Shown here piece by piece: positions 34,193-41,835 of a stretch of DNA of 64,000 nt (its first letter is position 1; every line of letters begins with the position of its first letter). The notes beneath the pieces were generated by a model. The model made no database searches. It saw only the letters and a program-made list of their open reading frames with translations, and was not told the DNA's origin. The translations under genes were made by a program, and so were the position numbers. Source of the stretch: DASXVX01 sp036504075 (GTDB taxonomy: Bacteria > Bacillota > Sulfobacillia > Symbiobacteriales > Symbiobacteriaceae); assembly GCA_036504075.1 (NCBI GenBank), contig DASXVX010000098.1, positions 1 to 64,000 on the forward strand, given 5' to 3'.

Positions 34193-35530
34193 GTGCAGAA
34201 GGACGTGCTGAAAAAGGACGTACTGATCGAGACGAAAGGCGTTTGCAAGCGGTTCCCGGAAGCCACCGCCACCACGTTAGAAGAGATTAGCCTGCAGGTC
34301 CGGGAGGGCGAGTTCGTCGCCCTGCTGGGACCCTCCGGCTGTGGCAAGTCGACGCTGCTCCGGATTGTGGCCGGCCTGATTCCGCCCAGCAGCGGCGAGG
34401 TCTGCTACCGGGGCATCCGGGTCAAGGGTGCGAACCCGAAGGCCTCCATTGTATTCCAATCCGCGGCACTTTATCCCTGGCTTACGGTCCAGCAAAATGT
34501 GGAACTGGGCCTCAAAGCCCAGGGGGTGCCCGCAGCCGAACGGGCCAAGCGGGCCGCGAACCTGATCCGGGTCGTTGGCCTGGATGGCTACGAAGACGCG
34601 TTCCCGAAGGAACTTTCCGGGGGCATGCGCCAGCGCGTGGGCTTCGCCCGGGCGCTGGCGGTGGAGCCGGAGTTGCTGCTCATGGATGAGCCCTACTCCA
34701 CCTTGGACCCCCTGACCGCGGAAAACCTCCGCGACGAGCTGTTGGACCTGTGGCTCGAGGAGCGCATTCCGCTCAAGTGCATTCTCATGGTCACGCACGG
34801 CATCGAAGAGGCGGTCTACATGGCCGACCGCATCATCGTGCTCTCCCGCAACCCCGCCCGGGTGGCGGCGGACATCCCCGTCCGGCTCCGGCATCCCCGG
34901 GACCGCCGGTCGCCGGAGTTCGACGCCCTGGTCGACCAGGTCTACAAGACGGTCACCGGCGCCGGCCTGAAGCAGACCCAGACCCCGGCCCAGCAGCGGG
35001 CCGTGGTGGAGCGGTCCGGCCGCTACAAGCCTCTGCCCAACGCCGCCGTCAACATGCTGGCCGGCCTGCTGGAACTGGTGGACGACCACGGCGGGCGTGA
35101 AGACCTGTACACCCTGGGTGGCGACCTGCTGCTCGAAGTGGACGATCTCCTGCCGATCACGGAAGCCTCGGAGCTCCTGGCGCTGGCCAACGTGGTCGAA
35201 GGTGACCTGGTTCTGACGCCCACCGGGAAGCAGTTCGTGGAGGCCGACACCGAAGAACGTAAGGCGCTGTTCCACCAGCGCATCTGCCAGCTGCCCATGT
35301 TCGAAATGGTGGGCCGGGTGCTCCGGGCGAAGCGGAACCGGACCATGAACCGCCAGTTTTTCTCCGACTTGTTGGAGGAGCAGTTTGGGCCGGAAGAGGT
35401 GCCGCTGCAGCTGAAAACGCTGATCAGCTGGGGCCGCTACGCCGAAATGTTCCACTATGACGCCAACGCCGAAGAACTTTACCTGGACGAAGGGGACCGG
35501 GGACTCCTGGCGACCGGTTCCGAACAGTAA
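34193..35530 (+). CDS. NitT/TauT-type ABC ATPase with C-terminal AAA-associated domain
   Basis: A 445-residue protein. The first 260 residues are an ABC ATPase (GPSGCGKST, LSGGMRQRVGFARAL, LLMDEPYSTLD). The remainder matches the AAA-associated C-terminal domain seen in a subset of nitrate/sulfonate-type ATPases, with MLAGLLELVDDHGGREDLYT and an acidic tail. I chose the GTG at 34193 because AAAGGAGTGG lies just upstream. It follows the permease gene with a 14-base gap and should form one transporter with it. Confidence 0.85.
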   Translation: MQKDVLKKDVLIETKGVCKRFPEATATTLEEISLQVREGEFVALLGPSGCGKSTLLRIVAGLIPPSSGEVCYRGIRVKGANPKASIVFQSAALYPWLTVQQNVELGLKAQGVPAAERAKRAANLIRVVGLDGYEDAFPKELSGGMRQRVGFARALAVEPELLLMDEPYSTLDPLTAENLRDELLDLWLEERIPLKCILMVTHGIEEAVYMADRIIVLSRNPARVAADIPVRLRHPRDRRSPEFDALVDQVYKTVTGAGLKQTQTPAQQRAVVERSGRYKPLPNAAVNMLAGLLELVDDHGGREDLYTLGGDLLLEVDDLLPITEASELLALANVVEGDLVLTPTGKQFVEADTEERKALFHQRICQLPMFEMVGRVLRAKRNRTMNRQFFSDLLEEQFGPEEVPLQLKTLISWGRYAEMFHYDANAEELYLDEGDRGLLATGSEQ

Positions 35531-35591
35531 CCGCAGGGCGGGACCCGCCGGCCCGAGGCGCAGTGAGGAGTTCCCCACGGCGCCTTTCCTA

Positions 35592-35635
35592 TTGACAAAC
35601 CAATCCTTTTACCTTTTAGTAAGTGTTAGCGCTAA
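35592..35635 (+). promoter_or_regulatory. Promoter and palindromic site before the second ABC system
   Basis: TTGACA (35592-35597) and TTTAGT (35615-35620) with a 17-nt spacer, followed by the perfect palindrome TTAGCGCTAA (35626-35635) near the expected transcription start. The palindrome could be an operator. Confidence 0.6.
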
Positions 35636-35662
35636 AGCATTTCGTCTTTAGGAGGAACTGAG

Positions 35663-36742
35663 ATGAACTTCATGAAACGCCGTCTCGCCGTCCTTTTGGT
35701 CCTGGTTTTCAGCCTTGCGCTGATCGCCGGGTGCGGCGGAAAGGCTGCGGCTCCGGCTCCGGCCGAGGCGCCGAAAACCGCCGAACCGCAGAAAGCGGCG
35801 CCGCCCGCCCCCGCTACCGTGAAAGTCGGCAACGTCTCCTCGCTCCTCTTCGCGCCGTTCTACGTGGCTATGGAGAAGGGGTACTTCCAGGAGCAGAACA
35901 TCACCGTTCAACTTGAGAACCTGCAGGCCGGGCAGGATGCCATGGTCTTTCTGGCCAACGGCCAGCTGGATTTCGTGCTGGCGGGCTACTCCGCCGCACT
36001 CTTTAACGCCGTCAGCCGGGGTATGGACTTGAAAGTGATCGCCCCCATGGGCATTCAGCCCAAGCAGGGCGACCCCTCGCCGCTGGTCGTCCGCACCGAT
36101 CTGGTGCAGTCCGGGGCGGTCACGTCGGCCAAGGATCTGAAAGGCAAGAAAATCGCCGCGGCGGGCGGGGCCGGCGCCACCGGCAGCTTCCTCATCGCCC
36201 TGCGGCTGCAAAAGTACGGGCTCGCCCTTTCCGATGTGGAACTGGTTAACCTGGGCCTGCCCGACCAGCAGGCGGGCCTGGCCAACAAGGCGGTGGACGC
36301 GGCGCTCATGTCTGAGCCGTACTCTACCAAAGCCATCGCCGACGGCACGGGCAGCGCCGTGGACAAGGGCGTTCTGGCGGGCGTCAACGCCTCCGGCCTG
36401 CTCACCTCCGGCGCCATGCTCAAGGATAAGGCCGACGTGGTCAACCGCTTCACCACCGCCCTCCTGAAGGCCGCCCGAGACATTCAGGGCGACAAGTTCA
36501 AGTCCGACGAAAACATCGGCTTCTTCGCCAAGTACACGAAGCTGGCCCCGGACGTGCTCAAGAACGTGACGCCGTACGACTTCGACACCAACTTCGCCCT
36601 GACGTCTCCGAACCGGGACCTGGGCGCCCTGCAGGAGATCATGGCCAAGGCCGGCATCCTGAAGCTCCAAAGCCCGGTGGACGTGGCCAAAGTCGTGGAT
36701 GGCGGTCCGGCCGCCGCCGCCGTGGCGAAACTGGGCAAGTAG
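35663..36742 (+). CDS. NitT/TauT-type substrate-binding lipoprotein
   Basis: A 359-residue periplasmic-type binding protein anchored as a lipoprotein (lipobox LIAGC, Cys24), with an Ala/Pro linker and then the SsuA/TauA/ThiY-like fold (FAPFYVAMEKGYFQEQNI, GQLDFVLAGYSAALFNAV). It starts at ATG 35663 behind TAGGAGGAA. The ATPase and permease genes follow at once, giving a complete importer. The family covers sulfonates, taurine, nitrate and thiamine precursors; the ligand is not determined. Confidence 0.88.
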   Translation: MNFMKRRLAVLLVLVFSLALIAGCGGKAAAPAPAEAPKTAEPQKAAPPAPATVKVGNVSSLLFAPFYVAMEKGYFQEQNITVQLENLQAGQDAMVFLANGQLDFVLAGYSAALFNAVSRGMDLKVIAPMGIQPKQGDPSPLVVRTDLVQSGAVTSAKDLKGKKIAAAGGAGATGSFLIALRLQKYGLALSDVELVNLGLPDQQAGLANKAVDAALMSEPYSTKAIADGTGSAVDKGVLAGVNASGLLTSGAMLKDKADVVNRFTTALLKAARDIQGDKFKSDENIGFFAKYTKLAPDVLKNVTPYDFDTNFALTSPNRDLGALQEIMAKAGILKLQSPVDVAKVVDGGPAAAAVAKLGK

Positions 36743-36744
36743 AC

Positions 36745-37512
36745 ATGGCGGTACAAGTTGAACTGAAGGCCGTCAGCCGGGTCTTTCCCAGCAAGGCGGG
36801 ACCGATCGAGGCGCTCTCTGGCATTAACCTCACGGTGGAGCAAGGAGAGTTCTGCGTCATCGTCGGCCCGAGCGGCTGTGGCAAGACGACGCTGCTGCGG
36901 ATTATCGCCGGGCTCGACCAGCAGACTTCCGGCGACGTGGTGCTGCACCGGCTGGACCCCAGCCGCCCCGGCAACACCATGGTCTTTCAGGAGCAGTCGG
37001 TCTTCCCGTGGATGACGGTCCGCCAGAACGTGGGCTACGGCCTCGCCATGCGGTCCGTCCCTCGCCGTGAGCGGGACGAAATCGTGGACCACTACCTGGC
37101 CAAGATCGGCCTCACGAAATTTGCCGGCGCCTACCCCCACCAGCTTTCCGGCGGCATGAAGCAGCGGGTCAGCGTCGCCCGGGCGTTTGCCAACGGCCCG
37201 GAGGTGCTGCTCATGGACGAGCCCTTCGCGGCCCTCGACGAGCAGAACCGAGCGCTCTTGCAGGAGGAACTGCTCCGCATGTGGGGGGAGGAGCGCCGGA
37301 CGGTGGTCTTCATCACCCACGGGCTGGACGAGGCCGCCGTGCTGGCCGATCGGATCGTCGTGCTCTCGGCCCATCCGGGCCGGGTCAAGGCGATCGTGCC
37401 GGTCAATTTGCCCCGGCCCCGGGAAGTCTACAAGCTGCGGACCGTTCCGGAATACGGCGACCTGGTCTACCACCTCTGGGAGCTGATCCGGGAGGAGGTG
37501 CGCCCGCAGTGA
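36745..37512 (+). CDS. NitT/TauT-type ABC ATPase (SsuB/TauB-like)
   Basis: A 255-residue ATPase with Walker A GPSGCGKTT, signature LSGGMKQRVSVARAF and Walker B LLMDEPFAALD. It begins two bases after the stop of the binding-protein gene with only a weak ribosome site, so translation is probably coupled. Its 3' end overlaps the permease gene by 4 nt. Confidence 0.9.
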   Translation: MAVQVELKAVSRVFPSKAGPIEALSGINLTVEQGEFCVIVGPSGCGKTTLLRIIAGLDQQTSGDVVLHRLDPSRPGNTMVFQEQSVFPWMTVRQNVGYGLAMRSVPRRERDEIVDHYLAKIGLTKFAGAYPHQLSGGMKQRVSVARAFANGPEVLLMDEPFAALDEQNRALLQEELLRMWGEERRTVVFITHGLDEAAVLADRIVVLSAHPGRVKAIVPVNLPRPREVYKLRTVPEYGDLVYHLWELIREEVRPQ

Positions 37513-38264
37513 CCAAAGCGGAACGGTGGCTTTCGATTCTCTCGCCGATCGCCCTCCTGCTGATCTGGGAGGCGCTGGTGCGAACCCACGTGCTGGACGC
37601 CCGGTTCTTCCCGGCCCCCTCCGTCGTCCTGGTGGCCCTGGGGGGCCTGGCGAAAAGCGGCGTCCTGTGGCTGCACATCCGGACCAGCCTCCTGCGCATC
37701 TTCGCCGGCTTCCTCCTGGGAGCCGTGCCCGGGGTAGGCCTGGGCATCGCCATGGGGCTCAACCGCTGGGTGCGTGCGGTGCTGAACCCGCTGGTGGCAG
37801 CCCTTTACCCGATTCCGAAAAGTGCCATCCTGCCGCTGATCATGTTGCTGTTCGGCACAGGCGAAACCGCCAAGATCGTGCTGGTGGCGATTTCGGTCTT
37901 CTTCGTGGTGCTGATCAACGCCATGGCCGGGGTGATGCAGATCGAGTCCATTTACCTGGACGTGGGCCGGAACTTCAAGGCCACGCCCTGGCAGCTCTTC
38001 CGGACCGTCGCTCTGCCGGGCGCCCTGCCGTTCATCATGGCCGGCGTCAAGTTGGGGATGGGCATCAGCCTCATCGTCATCGTCACCGCCGAGATGCTGG
38101 CCGCCCGGAGCGGCATCGGGTACCTGATCTGGAACTCCTGGACCAGCCTGGTGGTCGAAGAGATGTACGCCGGTCTGCTGCTGATTTCCGTGCTGGGGCT
38201 GCTCACCTCTTACGGGCTCGATGAGCTGGAGCGGCTGATTATTCCCTGGAAGCGGCATCACTGA
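37509..38264 (+). CDS. NitT/TauT-type ABC permease (SsuC/TauC-like)
   Basis: A 251-residue membrane protein with about six helices and the EAA loop region YLDVGRNFKATPWQLFRTVA. The GTG start at 37509 overlaps the ATPase stop (GTGA), which is typical of tight coupling. With the two preceding genes it forms a complete importer, ended by a strong terminator. Confidence 0.9.
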   Translation: MTKAERWLSILSPIALLLIWEALVRTHVLDARFFPAPSVVLVALGGLAKSGVLWLHIRTSLLRIFAGFLLGAVPGVGLGIAMGLNRWVRAVLNPLVAALYPIPKSAILPLIMLLFGTGETAKIVLVAISVFFVVLINAMAGVMQIESIYLDVGRNFKATPWQLFRTVALPGALPFIMAGVKLGMGISLIVIVTAEMLAARSGIGYLIWNSWTSLVVEEMYAGLLLISVLGLLTSYGLDELERLIIPWKRHH

Positions 38265-38275
38265 CCTGCAAACCA

Positions 38276-38315
38276 AAGTCCGGCCCGTCTCACCGCGGTG
38301 AGGCGGGCCGGACTT
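38276..38315 (+). terminator. Terminator of the second ABC operon
   Basis: A 19-base stem (one G-T pair) at 38276-38294 and 38297-38315, followed by TTTGTC. Confidence 0.85.
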
Positions 38316-38328
38316 TTGTCGGCCCATT

Positions 38329-38380
38329 TAATCGATCCGTTTCGTTGATCCGTCTAATCGATCCGTTTAGTTGATCTTTT
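38329..38380 (+). repeat. Tandem 26-bp direct repeat upstream of the YeeE/YedE gene
   Basis: Two adjacent copies (38329-38354 and 38355-38380) share TAATCGATCCGTTT, then GTTGATC. They lie 30-80 bases upstream of the promoter and may be binding sites for a regulator. Confidence 0.65.
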
Positions 38381-38407
38381 TCGCCAACGCAAACCGTAAA
38401 CCTTGCT

Positions 38408-38435
38408 TTGAATTCCGTAGGAATAACTTTATAAT
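38408..38435 (+). promoter_or_regulatory. Promoter of the YeeE/YedE-TusA genes
   Basis: TTGAAT (38408-38413) and a perfect TATAAT (38430-38435) with a 16-nt spacer, about 60 bases upstream of the start codon. Confidence 0.6.
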
Positions 38436-38493
38436 CATTTTAGACTTCGTCCAGCGCCGATTGCCTGGACAGACGGCAGAGAGGGTGCACGTT

Positions 38494-39027
38494 GTGCGTC
38501 AGACCACACTGAGCCGCTTCCCCGTGCGCATTCCGACGGAGTGGCCCTACTGGGCCGGCGGGGTTGCCATCGCGGCGGTCAACACGGCGATTCTCGCCTT
38601 GCTGGGGCGGCCCTGGGGAATCACCGGGCCGATCACCAACCTCGGCGGGCGGATGCTCCAGCGGCTTGGACTCAGGCCCGAAACCTGGGCGTACTTTCAG
38701 GCCGGAGGCATCGAGCAGGCGTTCCGGGAGTTCGACATGTGGAACGGAATGCTCTGGCTCAATTTCGGGATCATCGCCGGGGTGGTACTTTCCGGCCTCT
38801 TCGCCGACGAACTCCGACTGCGGACCGGGCGCCGCACCTGGAAAACCGTCGGGCTTGCCGCCGGCGGTGGGTTCCTGATCGGCTATGGGACCCGACTTTC
38901 GGCCGGATGCAACGCTGGAGCGCTGTTGGGCGGCATTCCTTCCTTCAGCCTCCACGGGTGGGTCTTTGCGATCGTGGTCTTCCTGGGCGTGGTGATCGGA
39001 TTACGGCTCTTCCGGCAAAGCCTGTGA
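38494..39027 (+). CDS. YeeE/YedE family transporter, half 1
   Basis: A 177-residue membrane protein with the family motif GYGTRLSAGCNAGALLGGI, whose Cys is conserved in YeeE/YedE thiosulfate-type transporters. The GTG at 38494 follows GAGAGGGTG. The second half lies 14 bases downstream as a separate gene and a TusA-like gene overlaps that one, so the three form one operon. The closest functional analogy is thiosulfate uptake by TsuA with TsuB; related proteins are tied to selenium metabolism. Confidence 0.8.
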   Translation: MRQTTLSRFPVRIPTEWPYWAGGVAIAAVNTAILALLGRPWGITGPITNLGGRMLQRLGLRPETWAYFQAGGIEQAFREFDMWNGMLWLNFGIIAGVVLSGLFADELRLRTGRRTWKTVGLAAGGGFLIGYGTRLSAGCNAGALLGGIPSFSLHGWVFAIVVFLGVVIGLRLFRQSL

Positions 39028-39041
39028 CGGGGGTGAGGCGT

Positions 39042-39659
39042 GTGACGCTGCGCCGGATAGCGCTGCTGGCCGGCCCTTCCCTGGCACTGGTGGCGGGCTG
39101 GGGGCTGTATCACGTGCGGCCGGTGACCGGCCTGCTCTGGGGACTCGGGCTGCTGCTGGGCGCCGCCCTGCATCGGTCCCGGTTCTGCGTTGCCGCTGCT
39201 TTTCAGGACACGGTGCTCTTTCGTGACACCGGTCCGGCCAAAGCAGTACTGGTAGCCCTGGCGCTCTCGCTGGTTGGTTTCGGGTGGCTGCAGTACCGGG
39301 CAATGCACGCGGGGGCGGTCGTGCCGGGGAACATTTACGCCATTTCGCCGGCGACCCTGGTGGGAGCCTTGCTGTTTGGCATCGGCATCGTGCCGGCCGG
39401 CGGCTGTACCATTACCATGGTGCTGCGGCTGGGCGAGGGGCACTTGCGGTTTCTCTGGACGCTGCTGGGCCTCATTCCCGGGGCGCTGGTAGGTGCCTGG
39501 CATTATGGGTGGTGGATGGGGCTGGGCGGCGAACTCGCTCCCGTGCACCTGCCTGCCGTGCTGGGCTGGGGCGGTGCGATTGCCGTCGAAGCGGCGCTGA
39601 TTGGCTCCGTATGGCTGCTGCTCTCCTGGTGGGAACGGAAAGGAGCGGGCAAGGCATGA
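39042..39659 (+). CDS. YeeE/YedE family transporter, half 2
   Basis: A 205-residue membrane protein with a second family motif, FGIGIVPAGGCTITMVLRLG, and an earlier conserved Cys in RSRFCVAAAF. In larger homologues both halves are one chain, so here the transporter is split. The GTG at 39042 follows GGGGGTGAG. The stop codon overlaps the ATG of the TusA-like gene (ATGA). Confidence 0.8.
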   Translation: MTLRRIALLAGPSLALVAGWGLYHVRPVTGLLWGLGLLLGAALHRSRFCVAAAFQDTVLFRDTGPAKAVLVALALSLVGFGWLQYRAMHAGAVVPGNIYAISPATLVGALLFGIGIVPAGGCTITMVLRLGEGHLRFLWTLLGLIPGALVGAWHYGWWMGLGGELAPVHLPAVLGWGGAIAVEAALIGSVWLLLSWWERKGAGKA

Positions 39660-39898
39660 ACATAAACACCTATGTACTGGACCTGGTAGGCGAGGTTTGC
39701 CCGTCGCCACTGCTCCGGACGCAGGACATCTTTACGCAGCTGAGGGCCGAAACCCAGTTGGTGGTGGAAACCGATTTCGCCCGGGCCGTCCGGAATATCA
39801 GCCACTGGTGCGGGCGCGAGGGGTTTCACTGCCGCATCGAGGACCTGCCACGGGGGACCTGGCGGATTATCATCCAACGATCTCCGTTTGCAGACTAG
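39656..39898 (+). CDS. TusA/SirA-like sulfur carrier protein
   Basis: An 80-residue protein with the diagnostic CPxP motif in GEVCPSPLLRTQ. TusA-like proteins carry persulfide sulfur on this Cys, and the TsuB variant supports thiosulfate uptake by YeeE-type transporters. The 4-nt overlap with the transporter gene supports such a partnership. A seleno-YedF-like role is possible but the C-terminal domain of that family is absent. Confidence 0.85.
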   Translation: MNINTYVLDLVGEVCPSPLLRTQDIFTQLRAETQLVVETDFARAVRNISHWCGREGFHCRIEDLPRGTWRIIIQRSPFAD

Positions 39899-39927
39899 GC
39901 GTTCCACGGCCATGGCTGCCATTGGTG

Positions 39928-39956
39928 ACGGCCCGCCGAAACACCCGGCGGGCCGT
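39928..39956. terminator. Terminator between the TusA-like and LysR genes
   Basis: ACGGCCCGCC / GGCGGGCCGT with a 9-nt loop, followed by TTTC. It can serve both convergent genes. Confidence 0.8.
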
Positions 39957-39974
39957 TTTCTTGTGCCACCGGCC

Positions 39975-40895
39975 TCACTCCCAGCACGAGGCGAGCTCCT
40001 CCGGGGCGGCGATGAACCGGATGAACCGGCGGGCCACGGGCGGCAGCAGCTCCTCGGCGTAGATCAGGTGAAAGGGCAGCGGGGCTTTCAGCCACTCGGG
40101 GGTGACGTCCCGGTAATGACCCCGCTTCAGCTCCTTCGCAACGGCCATGCGGGCGCTGACCAACACGCCGCCGTGGGCTTCGGCGGCTGCTTTCATGCCC
40201 TCCAGCCCGCCCATCTGGCCCATAATGTTCAGGTCCTGGGCGGTAAGTCCCTGGCTGAAGAGCGCCGCCTCGAAGGCGATCCGTACGCCTGTGCCCTTAC
40301 CCGGCAGCACCAGGGGCGCTTTCCCGAGCAGTTCGGTGGTCAGCCGGCCCTTGTCCCACGGTCCGCGAACGGGTGTAACGAGCACCACCTGATCGGAGGA
40401 AATGACCCGGCACTTCAGATCCATTGTGCCGCAAGGACGCTCCGGCACAACACCTTCGATGATGGCCAGGTGGAGGGTGTGGTCCAGCATCTGGACGGCG
40501 AGTTCCTGATTATCGCCCAACTCCAGGCGCAAGTTGGCCTTCGGGAACCGGTCCTTAAACGTCCAGAGACTGCACGGCAAGACGAAGTTCCCGGCGGTGG
40601 CCGTGGCGCCGATCACGACCTCCCGCTCGTCGGCCCGGGTCAGGTCGTCGATCTCCCGCTCCAGGCAGTCAAACTGCGAGAGAATCTGGCGGGCCCGGTT
40701 ATAGAGGATCTCCCCCGCCGGCGTGGGGCGCACGCCTTGCTGTTCCCGGTTGAGCAGCGTCACGCCAAAGTAGGCCTCCATGTGCCGGATTTGCTGGCTG
40801 ACGGCGGGCTGGGTCAGGTTGAGCAGCCGGGCGGCGCTGGTAATCCGCCTGGTCTCAACGACGGTGACAAACATTTCCAACAGGTACTTGTTCAT
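39975..40895 (-). CDS. LysR family transcriptional regulator
   Basis: A 306-residue LysR protein with the N-terminal winged helix (ITSAARLLNLTQPAVSQQIR) and a type-2 periplasmic-binding-like sensor domain. It is divergent from the rhodanese-molybdoenzyme genes across a 340-base control region, the usual layout for LysR control of the neighbour. The domain resembles CysL/CbbR-type regulators of sulfur or carbon metabolism. The ribosome site before ATG 40895 is weak. Confidence 0.88.
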   Translation of the reverse strand: MNKYLLEMFVTVVETRRITSAARLLNLTQPAVSQQIRHMEAYFGVTLLNREQQGVRPTPAGEILYNRARQILSQFDCLEREIDDLTRADEREVVIGATATAGNFVLPCSLWTFKDRFPKANLRLELGDNQELAVQMLDHTLHLAIIEGVVPERPCGTMDLKCRVISSDQVVLVTPVRGPWDKGRLTTELLGKAPLVLPGKGTGVRIAFEAALFSQGLTAQDLNIMGQMGGLEGMKAAAEAHGGVLVSARMAVAKELKRGHYRDVTPEWLKAPLPFHLIYAEELLPPVARRFIRFIAAPEELASCWE

Positions 40896-41140
40896 GTGGG
40901 CGTTCGCCGCCTTGGTTGTGAGTACGCTGCCGATTCAGAAAGGTACTTCGAGTGACGTCACAAGCAATCCTGCCGGACCGGGCAGACCCGCCGGCACCAC
41001 GCAAACCGCTCCCCTCCGACCGGGTGGATCTAGCATAGTCCGAATACCCATCATGCAATGTTATGCCCCATTACAGATTATTTCCTGTTTTTACCAGTAT
41101 GTTCCTGGCTTCACAAAGTACAAGGCGGTATACTCAACCC

Positions 41141-41185
41141 AGGTTGATGCAATCCAGGTTGATCCGATTAAGGCTGATGCACCTG
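41141..41185 (+). repeat. Three tandem 15-bp repeats in the rhodanese leader
   Basis: Copies at 41141-41155, 41156-41170 and 41171-41185 share AGGTTGATGC (AGGCTGATGC in the third). They lie between a TATACT box (about 41129-41134) and the leader hairpin. The remaining upstream part of the 40896-41140 gap shows no other feature I can name. Confidence 0.6.
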
Positions 41186-41186
41186 A

Positions 41187-41234
41187 GGGCCTCCGGCGGA
41201 GGCCCACCATAAAGACAACCAGAGGAGGCCTCCT
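41187..41234 (+). promoter_or_regulatory. Leader hairpin able to pair with the rhodanese ribosome site
   Basis: GGGCCTCC / GGAGGCCC (41187-41194, 41198-41205) forms a perfect 8-base hairpin. The ribosome site lies in the palindrome AGGAGGCCTCCT (41223-41234), two bases before the ATG, and can pair with itself or with the GGGCCTCC arm upstream. Two exclusive folds would expose or hide the ribosome site. Confidence 0.5.
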
Positions 41235-41235
41235 G

Positions 41236-41760
41236 ATGAAGAAGATGTGGACCCGGATGCTCGCCCTCATGCTCGTACTGGTCGCCGTCGTTGCGCTTAC
41301 CGGCTGTGGTGCCAAGGAACCGGCCCCCGCCGCCGCCCCCGTTGTCCAGACCTGCCCCACGTGCGAGAAGGTCGACAAGGACGCCGTTCTGAAGGACGGC
41401 ATGAAGGCTGCGGCCGTGAACTACTTCAACACCCTCCCGTCCGACTCCAACAACATCAAGGCGCCCGAAGTCCAGAAGTTGATCGACGCCAAGACCGACT
41501 TCTTCGGCGTTGACATTCGTGCGAATGCCGACTTCCTTAAGGGCCACCTCCCCGGCTTCATCAACATCCCCTTCGCCGAAGTTGGCAAGAACATCGACAA
41601 GTTCCCGAAAGACAAGCTGATCATTCTGCAGTGCTACACCGGCCAGACCGCCAGCCAGACCGTTGGCGTACTGCGGATGCTCGGCTACAACGCCAAGAAC
41701 CTGCACTTCGGGTTCCAGGGCGTGACCGACAACAAGCTGGCGACGGTGACAACGCCGTAA
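41236..41760 (+). CDS. Rhodanese-domain lipoprotein
   Basis: A 174-residue lipoprotein (lipobox ALTGC, Cys24) with a CPTC motif at residues 40-43 and a C-terminal rhodanese domain whose catalytic Cys is Cys133 in LQCYTGQTA. Rhodanese domains carry or transfer sulfane sulfur. Being outside the membrane and directly upstream of a reductase of the thiosulfate/polysulfide type, it may bind or deliver sulfur substrate. The ribosome site AGGAGG is part of a strong palindrome. Confidence 0.85.
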   Translation: MKKMWTRMLALMLVLVAVVALTGCGAKEPAPAAAPVVQTCPTCEKVDKDAVLKDGMKAAAVNYFNTLPSDSNNIKAPEVQKLIDAKTDFFGVDIRANADFLKGHLPGFINIPFAEVGKNIDKFPKDKLIILQCYTGQTASQTVGVLRMLGYNAKNLHFGFQGVTDNKLATVTTP

Positions 41761-41775
41761 CACAGAGATCCGGAG

Positions 41776-41805
41776 GTGGGGCCTCGCCGGCAGGCAAGGC
41801 CCCAC
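41776..41805 (+). terminator. Hairpin between the rhodanese and molybdoenzyme genes
   Basis: GTGGGGCCT / AGGCCCCAC (41776-41784, 41797-41805) without a clear U tract. It may limit expression of the downstream genes or stabilise the upstream message. Confidence 0.5.
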
Positions 41806-41835
41806 TGACCTGAACAGCCACCGGAGGTGAAGGCC

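Noticed and set aside
41341..41400. Possible selenocysteine in the rhodanese lipoprotein
   Set aside because: The catalytic position and the CPTC motif are encoded by normal Cys codons and the frame has no internal UGA.
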